Positions 1-4,992 of a DNA stretch of 6,465 bases are shown here, piece after piece. Below the pieces are notes generated by a model that saw nothing but the letters and a program-made list of their open reading frames with translations, did no database searches and was not told the origin of the DNA. The position numbers were made by a program, and so were the translations under genes. How positions within the stretch are numbered: position 1 is the first letter of the stretch; every line of letters begins with the position of its first letter. Source of the DNA: Collinsella sp. (lineage in GTDB: Bacteria > Actinomycetota > Coriobacteriia > Coriobacteriales > Coriobacteriaceae); assembly GCA_019419455.1 (NCBI GenBank), contig DXZW01000039.1, forward strand, positions 1 to 6,465, given 5' to 3'.

Positions 1-4
1 CGGC

Positions 5-3000
5 CTACTGGAGGTCCAGGGCCGAGAGGTTGTCGTCGAGGACGACGATGCCGGCGCGGATGTCGTCCACAAGCTTCTTGTAGTACTCGACGGCCTTCCG
101 GAGGTTGCCCGTCTCGCTGATGGCCTTGCCGCACTCGTCCGTCTTCTGCGCAAGGTCCTCGTTGGCCTTGTCGAGCGACTCCTGCAGCGAGGCGATCTCT
201 GCCTCGAGCGCCATGGTGCGCTCGTCGTTTGCGGAGTGGAGGTTGGCGTCGCGGGCCTCCTCCAGCTCCCTGTTCAGGGCCTCGATCTGGGCGCTGACCT
301 CCGCGTTCTTGCCCTCCTGGTCGTCGAGGAGGCCCTGGAGCTCCGTGATGGTGTTCTCGCGGTCGTCGAGCTCCTCCTGGAGCTTCCTGAGCTCCTCCTG
401 CAGGCTCTCGACGACGGCTGGGTCGATGTCGTTCGCCGTGTTCTTGAGCACCTCGACCTCCTCCTGGAGGTCCGCGATCTGCTTCCTGCTCTCGTCCAGG
501 GAGCACTGGAGAGCGGTGATCTTGTCGTTGTTGGCGCTGTCCAGCTTGATCATCTCGTCCTTGAGGTCGCTGCACTGCTGCTTGAGGCCATCGATCTCGT
601 CCTGGAGCTCGTCGATGAGGGACCGCTTGGCCTCGAGCTCGTCCTTCAGCGCTGCGTTCTCGTCCTGGACCTCCCGGAGGGCCGCAGCATCCCCGACCTC
701 CTCGCCGGACTCCGGATAGACGGTGGTCGCGGTGGGCTGGGCCTCCAGCTGTTCGCGCAGCTCGGCGATCTCGGCGTCCTTGTCCTTGAGCCCGTCGTTG
801 AGGACCGCGATCTCGTCATCGAGCTCTGCGATCCTCTCCTTGAGGTCGTCGTACTCCTCGGTGTCGCGGAGCCTCTGCTTGAGCTCGTCGATGGTGGCGT
901 CCCGCTCCGCCACAAGCTCCTTGGCTCCGCTAAGGTCCTTCTCGAGCTGCTCGACGAGCTTCTGGAGGTCGCCGTCTGCTGCCCTGGAGTCGCTGAGGGC
1001 GTGGAGCTTGTCCTGGAGGGCCTCGGCGCTCTCCCTGAGCTCGCGCACGGTGGCCTCGCTGGCCTCGAGCTTGTTTGCGAGCTCGGGGTCCGCAGTTGCA
1101 AGCTCGGCCCGGAGCCCCTCCGTCTCCATCTCCTTGGCCTCGAGCGCGGTGCGCAGCTCTGCAAGCTCCTTGCGCGCGTCCTGGAGCTGGTCCTCGAGCA
1201 TCCGGACGCGCTCGGTGTCCTCGGGCACCTGGGTAGTCTCGAGCTGGACCCGGAGTCCGCCCAGCTCCTCGCGGAGGCGCGCGGCCTCGGCGTCGCTGTC
1301 GACGAGGTTCTTGTGGATGGCGTCGATCTCGGCGAGCTTGGCGTTGAGCTGCCCGCGGAGCTCTGCCACCTCGTTCTCGAGGGAGGCAACCCGGGCCTTC
1401 GCAAGCTCCGCGCCGTCGTCATCGGTGACGGCTCTGAGGCCTGTCGTCGCGCCCGCGAGCTCGGCGTCCTTGCTGGCGAGCTGGGCGAGGAGGCTGTCGA
1501 CCATCTCCTTGCTCTCGCCGAGCTTGGCCTTGTAGCCCTCGACCTCGGCGAGGAGCTCGCTAAGCCGCTCGGTGTTCTCGGCGCTGGCGCGGGCAATGGC
1601 AAGCTCCTTCTCGAGTTGCTCGATGGTCTCGTCCTTGCCTTTCGCCGCGTCGGTCAGCTCGTCGACGCGGCTGCGAAGGTCGGCAACCTCCTGGCGCAGG
1701 GCGGCGACCTCGCCCTGGTCCTGCGGGGCGCCGAGGTCCTTGCGCAGGCTCTCCACCAGGTCTGTCAGATCCCGGACCTGCCTCATGAGCCGCTCCTTGT
1801 CGCCCTCCAGGGAGTCGCTCCTCAGCTTGCCGTTGCGCAGGTCCTCCTTGAGCGCATCCATCTCCGCCATGATCCGCGCGTGCTCGCCCTTGTAGTGGTC
1901 GTTCTCGCCGGTGAGGGCGTTGATAAGGGCCTGCAGCTCGTCGACCTTCTGGACCAGGCCGTCGTCGAAGTCGAGGATGCTCGAGACCTTGGCCTGCTCC
2001 TCTGGGTCGACGTCGCTGATCTCCGTCTGGGCGTCGACATACTCCGCGCCGGACTGGTCGGACGGCGCCACGCTGAGCGGCTTCTCGCGGAGCTCGCAGA
2101 GGGCGTCGTTGAGCTGCCTCACCTCGTCCTCGAGGCGGCGGAGGCTGTGCTCCTTGTCGGCGACCTCCTTGCCCTTGTCTGCAGCGAGCTGTTCGAGCTC
2201 GGCGAGCCGCGCGGTCTTCTCTTCAAGTCCTCGGATTGCGTCATCGCGCGCAGCAACGGTGCCCCGGAGGTCTGCGATCTCATCCTCGAGGATCTTGATG
2301 CGCGCGTCATCTTGGGGCACGGTGCTGTCAAGCTGGGCCTTGAGGTCCGCGATGAGGCTCTCCTTCGCGTCCAGGGCGCCGTTGAGCCTGTTGAGCTCGT
2401 CCTTCTGCTCGCGGTTCTGGCCGTGCATGACCTCGAGCTCCTCGTTGAGGACCTGGACCTCCTCCCTGAGCGCGTCGAGCTCCTCCTTGAGCCTGTCGAG
2501 GTCCTCGGAGGATGCGCCGGGCTCCTCGGTGTAGACCGTCGAACCCACCGGCTTCTGCTCGAGCTCCCTCCGCATGTCCTCCATCTCGGCCACCGCGCAG
2601 TCGTACCTGTCCTTGAGCGAGAGGAGCTGCTCCTGCGCGTCCTCCAGCTGCTCCTGGAGCTCGACAAGCCTCTCCACGTCGCTTGCGTCTCCGCTCGCCC
2701 GGGCGTTGGCGAGTGCCTCCTTGAGGTCAGAGACCTCCTTGTTGAGGTGGGCGACCTGGCCGCGGAGCCCGCTGGCCTCGTCTGCGCCGCTCTTCCTGAG
2801 GGCCTCAAGTGCGTCGCTGAGGGTCTGAAGCTCGTCTTTGAGTCGGCCGTTCTCCTCCTCCAGCGCGGTGAGCTGCGCCGGGTCGGCCTCGACTGGCTGG
2901 GCGGGCGCGCCGTCGACGAGCTCCTTGAGCTCTGCGATCTGGTTATCGCGTGCCTCGATCTCATCGGTCAGCGCCCTGATCTTCTCCTCGAGGGCGCGGA

Positions 3001-4888
3001 TGGCCGTCTCGTCTGCGGGGGCGTCGCGCGACCTGCCGCTGAGCTCCTTGACCTGCTGCTGGAGCTCCTCGATGCGCGCAAGGTACTCTGCAGCGTCGGC
3101 GCCCCGCGTGGCGTCTGCCTCCAGGGCGTCCACCCTTTCCTGGAGGGCCGCGCTGTTCTTCATCTCCTCCTGGATGCGGTCGCGGAGGAGCTCGATCTCG
3201 TCGTCGCGCTCGTCGATGTCCTGCTTCGCGTTGGCGAGCTCGAACTGGAGGTCCGCGATCTGCTCGTTGAGCTCCTTGACCCTCTCGTCGTCGCCACCCT
3301 GTGCGTCGGCGAGGAGCCTCTCCAGCCCTGCGATCTGGGCCTCGAGCTGGGCGACGCGTTTATCGCCCTCGGCAGACGACCTCTGGGCGCTCTCTGCGCG
3401 CATGACGAGGTCCTGGAGGCGGGCGATCTCCGAGTTCTTGGCGGCGATGATGGCGTCGAAGTCCGCCGCCTCGCCTCCCCTGGCCAGGGTCTCCTCGAGG
3501 CGGCTCTGGAGGGCCTCGAGCTCCCCGTCCTTGGCGAGGAGGGCCTGGCGGAGGCTCTCGACCTCCTCCTCGAGAATCTGCGTGGCGTACGCCTCGTCCT
3601 GGCTGGCGGCGGCCTGCTCCAGCTCGGCAATGCGTGCGTCGCGCTCATCGAGCATGGACCGGAGGCCTGCGAGCTCGTCCTCGAAGGCCCTGGTCTTCTC
3701 GACGATGGGCCGGAGCCCCGAGAGGTCGGACTCGCGCGCCTCCAGCTCCTCCCGGAGGGCGCTGATCTTGTTTTCGTAGTCTGCAAGAAGGGCCGCGTCT
3801 CCCGTGGGCGACGGGACGGCGGTCAGGCGCTCGTTGAGGGCGCGGATGTCCCTCTCCTTCTCCGCGAGCTCGGACTGGAGCGCCCTGATCTTGTCCTTGA
3901 GGCCGTCGACGTCCTCGCCAGACCCGCCGGCGCTGAGCATTCCCTCCATGTCGGAGAGACGCTCCTTGAGGTCGCTGATGATGGCGTCCTTGTCGGCCGT
4001 CTCGGACTGGAGCCTGCTGATCTCGATGCGCAGCGTGGTGATGTTCTCCTCCATGTTCTTGACCTGGCCGTGCAGGGAGACGTTCTGGCCGATGACGATC
4101 GACGACTCGTCGTGCAGCGAGGCCAGCTTCAGCTCGAGCTGCATGATCTTGGACTCGAGCTCGTGCTCGAGCTGCGTCTTGGTCTGCGTGAGGGAGTCAG
4201 CCTGTCCGCCGGGGAAGCGGTGCGCGTCGATCAGAGAGAACGACAGGGAGAGGTCGAGGGCGGGGTTTCCGACCTGGGACGAGGAGAAGTTCATGAGCGA
4301 GGGACGGGTGAACTCCGGAATCAGGTTCGCCTCATAGGACGCGAGGCACTGGACGATGTCGGTGTGCCCGTTCTCGGCCGCGAGCACGAACGCCGTCTTG
4401 TGGTCGTACGAGACGATCTCCTTCTCGCGGACCACGAGGAGCTTCACCACGTCTGTGTGGCCGGCCGCCGCCGCGTACATCAGGGCGGTGCGCCCGCGCG
4501 CGTCTGTCTTGGCCTTGAGGTAGGGGAGCAGGTTGCTGACCGCCGCGGTCGACCCGTGCTCGGCGGCGAGCATGAGGGGCGTCATCTGGAAGTCGCCGTA
4601 GGTGGTGTTGACCTCGTAAGCGACGAGGCGCTTGCAGACGTCGCCCTTGTTGGCCTCGGCGGCGATCATGATGGCGGTCTTCCCCTCGCCGTTGACCATG
4701 CCGTTCTCGAAGAAGCCGAGGATCTTGACAAGCTCCACGTTCCCTTCGCGCGCGGCGATCATCAGGCCCGTCTCGCCGTCGCCGTTGACGGACTTGGCGT
4801 ACTCTGCTGCGTGGTTGCGGATCAGCTCGACCTGGCCGGCCTGGATGGCCTCAAACCATTCCTCCACAGAAGACACCACTGCAGGCAT
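5..4888 (-). CDS. Ankyrin-repeat/coiled-coil head-stalk protein, probable axoneme-associated GASP-180 or close paralogue
   Basis: Complete gene of 1627 codons (ATG at 4888-4886, TAG at 7-5), about 180 kDa by length. The start is well fixed: an in-frame TAA (4894-4892) lies two codons upstream. Residues 8-190 hold about six ankyrin repeats with clear cores (TGLMIAAREGN 40-50, TPLMLAAEHGS 103-113, TALMYAAAAGHTDVVKLL 134-151). Residues 191-231 are a Pro/Ser-rich linker without heptads, and 232 to about 1611 are heptad-rich coiled coil with many short Gly/Pro/Asp breaks. I saw only one Trp (W11), no signal peptide and no membrane segment. From family knowledge, Giardia has a set of proteins pairing ankyrin repeats with coiled coils; GASP-180 (180 kDa) is associated with flagellar axonemes. 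By inference this is a structural cytoskeletal protein, with the head binding a partner and the stalk dimerising. Nearly all codons end in G or C, suggesting high expression. The exact paralogue is less certain than the family. Confidence 0.88.
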   Translation of the reverse strand: MPAVVSSVEEWFEAIQAGQVELIRNHAAEYAKSVNGDGETGLMIAAREGNVELVKILGFFENGMVNGEGKTAIMIAAEANKGDVCKRLVAYEVNTTYGDFQMTPLMLAAEHGSTAAVSNLLPYLKAKTDARGRTALMYAAAAGHTDVVKLLVVREKEIVSYDHKTAFVLAAENGHTDIVQCLASYEANLIPEFTRPSLMNFSSSQVGNPALDLSLSFSLIDAHRFPGGQADSLTQTKTQLEHELESKIMQLELKLASLHDESSIVIGQNVSLHGQVKNMEENITTLRIEISRLQSETADKDAIISDLKERLSDMEGMLSAGGSGEDVDGLKDKIRALQSELAEKERDIRALNERLTAVPSPTGDAALLADYENKISALREELEARESDLSGLRPIVEKTRAFEDELAGLRSMLDERDARIAELEQAAASQDEAYATQILEEEVESLRQALLAKDGELEALQSRLEETLARGGEAADFDAIIAAKNSEIARLQDLVMRAESAQRSSAEGDKRVAQLEAQIAGLERLLADAQGGDDERVKELNEQIADLQFELANAKQDIDERDDEIELLRDRIQEEMKNSAALQERVDALEADATRGADAAEYLARIEELQQQVKELSGRSRDAPADETAIRALEEKIRALTDEIEARDNQIAELKELVDGAPAQPVEADPAQLTALEEENGRLKDELQTLSDALEALRKSGADEASGLRGQVAHLNKEVSDLKEALANARASGDASDVERLVELQEQLEDAQEQLLSLKDRYDCAVAEMEDMRRELEQKPVGSTVYTEEPGASSEDLDRLKEELDALREEVQVLNEELEVMHGQNREQKDELNRLNGALDAKESLIADLKAQLDSTVPQDDARIKILEDEIADLRGTVAARDDAIRGLEEKTARLAELEQLAADKGKEVADKEHSLRRLEDEVRQLNDALCELREKPLSVAPSDQSGAEYVDAQTEISDVDPEEQAKVSSILDFDDGLVQKVDELQALINALTGENDHYKGEHARIMAEMDALKEDLRNGKLRSDSLEGDKERLMRQVRDLTDLVESLRKDLGAPQDQGEVAALRQEVADLRSRVDELTDAAKGKDETIEQLEKELAIARASAENTERLSELLAEVEGYKAKLGESKEMVDSLLAQLASKDAELAGATTGLRAVTDDDGAELAKARVASLENEVAELRGQLNAKLAEIDAIHKNLVDSDAEAARLREELGGLRVQLETTQVPEDTERVRMLEDQLQDARKELAELRTALEAKEMETEGLRAELATADPELANKLEASEATVRELRESAEALQDKLHALSDSRAADGDLQKLVEQLEKDLSGAKELVAERDATIDELKQRLRDTEEYDDLKERIAELDDEIAVLNDGLKDKDAEIAELREQLEAQPTATTVYPESGEEVGDAAALREVQDENAALKDELEAKRSLIDELQDEIDGLKQQCSDLKDEMIKLDSANNDKITALQCSLDESRKQIADLQEEVEVLKNTANDIDPAVVESLQEELRKLQEELDDRENTITELQGLLDDQEGKNAEVSAQIEALNRELEEARDANLHSANDERTMALEAEIASLQESLDKANEDLAQKTDECGKAISETGNLRKAVEYYKKLVDDIRAGIVVLDDNLSALDLQ
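710..748 (-). repeat. TVY motif, copy 2 (residues 1381-1393)
   Basis: The translation reads LEAQPTATTVYPE, the second copy of the LExxPxx[S/T]TVYxE motif, 605 residues after the first. It is followed by 'SGEEVGDAAAL' and a fresh coiled-coil segment. Seven fixed positions agree and an eighth is Ser/Thr, with no gaps. Any function (phosphorylation or docking site) is unknown. Confidence 0.75.
1961..2086 (-). other. Mid-stalk acidic non-coil linker (residues 935-976)
   Basis: This is the longest interruption of the stalk. It contains two Pro in its first eight residues ('EKPLSVAPSD'), then Gly, a run rich in Asp/Glu/Ser/Thr ('TEISDVDPEEQ') and 'LDFDDG'. It has no heptads and separates the stalk into arms of about 700 and 635 residues. 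It is a likely hinge or partner-docking site, and its Ser/Thr-acidic runs would suit casein-kinase-type phosphorylation. Function is inferred from composition only. Confidence 0.6.
2525..2563 (-). repeat. TVY motif, copy 1 (residues 776-788)
   Basis: The translation reads LEQKPVGSTVYTE and breaks the coiled coil. It matches a second copy at residues 1381-1393 with identical spacing: L-E-x-x-P-x-x-S/T-T-V-Y-x-E. In both copies a Gly- and Glu-rich tail follows before the heptads restart. Confidence 0.75.
4196..4318 (-). other. Head-stalk linker (residues 191-231)
   Basis: About 41 residues rich in Pro, Ser, Phe and Gly (for example 'RPSLMNFSSSQVGNP' and 'HRFPGGQAD') separate the last ankyrin repeat from the first heptads. 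It contains no ankyrin core and no heptad pattern, so it is probably a flexible neck. The 'LDLSLSFSLID' stretch (211-221) is hydrophobic every second residue and could form a beta strand. Confidence 0.65.
4319..4867 (-). repeat. Ankyrin-repeat head (about six repeats, residues 8-190)
   Basis: Repeats fall at roughly residues 8-35 (a degenerate cap), 36-66, 67-99, 100-129, 130-161 and 162-190. Five carry the 'T-x-L/I/F-x-x-A-A' helix-turn core, at T40, T71, T103, T134 and T165. The third repeat unit (67-99) has an insertion in its turn ('EANKGD' where the others have 'E-G/H-G'). Ankyrin stacks are protein-binding surfaces. No kinase-like segment precedes them, unlike the Giardia NEK kinases that also carry such repeats. 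Confidence 0.9.
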
Positions 4889-4932
4889 GTTTTATTATCC
4901 AGATAGTGTAAAGGTCCATTCGATTTTAAATT
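4889..4932 (-). promoter_or_regulatory. Giardia-type promoter of the ankyrin/coiled-coil gene
   Basis: Directly before the ATG is the AT-rich sequence GGATAATAAAAC, the place and composition of the Giardia initiator, from which very short 5' leaders arise. A second AT-rich block, AATTTAAAAT, lies at 4932-4923, about 35-44 nt upstream of the ATG, where Giardia promoters carry an AT-rich upstream element. The surrounding DNA is strongly GC-rich, so both blocks stand out. The assignment rests on position and composition; no conserved TATA box is expected in this lineage. Confidence 0.6.
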
Positions 4933-4936
4933 CACT
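4930..4936 (-). promoter_or_regulatory. Polyadenylation signal AGTGAAT of the SF3b3-like gene
   Basis: On the minus strand 4936-4930 reads AGTGAAT, an exact match to the Giardia poly(A) consensus AGTRAAY. It lies 57 nt past the end of the TGA stop, somewhat farther than the usual 10-30 nt. It overlaps the AT-rich upstream element of the next gene. The corresponding signal for the 5-4888 gene would lie outside the window. Confidence 0.7.
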
Positions 4937-4950
4937 TCCCGCCTCTCAGA

Positions 4951-4981
4951 TGCGGCCGGCGTGCGCTGTGTGTGCGGCCGG
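4951..4981. repeat. 9-bp direct repeat TGCGGCCGG in the 3' untranslated region
   Basis: TGCGGCCGG occurs at 4951-4959 and again at 4973-4981, separated by a GT/GC-rich spacer. Each copy contains the palindrome CGGCCG, so the transcript could form a short hairpin between the copies (6 bp with a loop of about 16 nt). It lies between the TGA of the SF3b3-like gene and its poly(A) signal. It may be chance in GC-rich DNA. Confidence 0.4.
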
Positions 4982-4992
4982 ACCCGCCTGCA

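Larger units (their letters stand above)
56..4195 (-). other. Long segmented coiled-coil stalk (residues 232-1611)
   Basis: Leucine or isoleucine recurs at heptad a/d spacing, with Glu, Lys, Arg, Asp and Ala between, over nearly 1400 residues. The coil is repeatedly broken by short inserts rich in Gly, Pro, Ser and Asp, for example near residues 319-325, 357-363, 469-473, 529-534, 617-625, 659-670, 855-861, 1053-1059, 1218-1224 and 1484-1490. Each is followed by a similar restart of the type 'L-E-x-E/K-I-x-x-L'. Cys is absent from residue 182 to 763 and reappears toward the C-terminal half (764, 931, 1439, 1462, 1586). The last 16 residues (1612-1627) are less charged and probably lie outside the coil. 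An unbroken coil of this length would span on the order of 200 nm at about 0.15 nm per residue. Confidence 0.88.

Noticed and set aside
646..3786. Several Arg/Ser-rich open frames in other registers on both strands within the stalk gene
   Set aside because: Their composition (runs of Ser, Arg, Thr, Pro) is what frame-shifted reading of GAG/CTC/GAC-rich coiled-coil codons gives. They lack promoters and domains.
5..4888. Myosin-, SMC- or kinesin-like motor identity for the coiled-coil protein
   Set aside because: No P-loop (GxxxxGKT/S), motor domain or SMC hinge/ATPase motif is present. The N-terminus is clearly ankyrin repeats, and similarity to motor tails would reflect heptad composition only.
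236..4906. 1556-codon plus-strand open frame opposite the head-stalk gene
   Set aside because: It is exactly in register with the sense codons, its translation is low-complexity Leu/Val/Glu/Asp sequence with no recognisable domain, and it is fully explained by avoidance of TTA, CTA and TCA on the sense strand.
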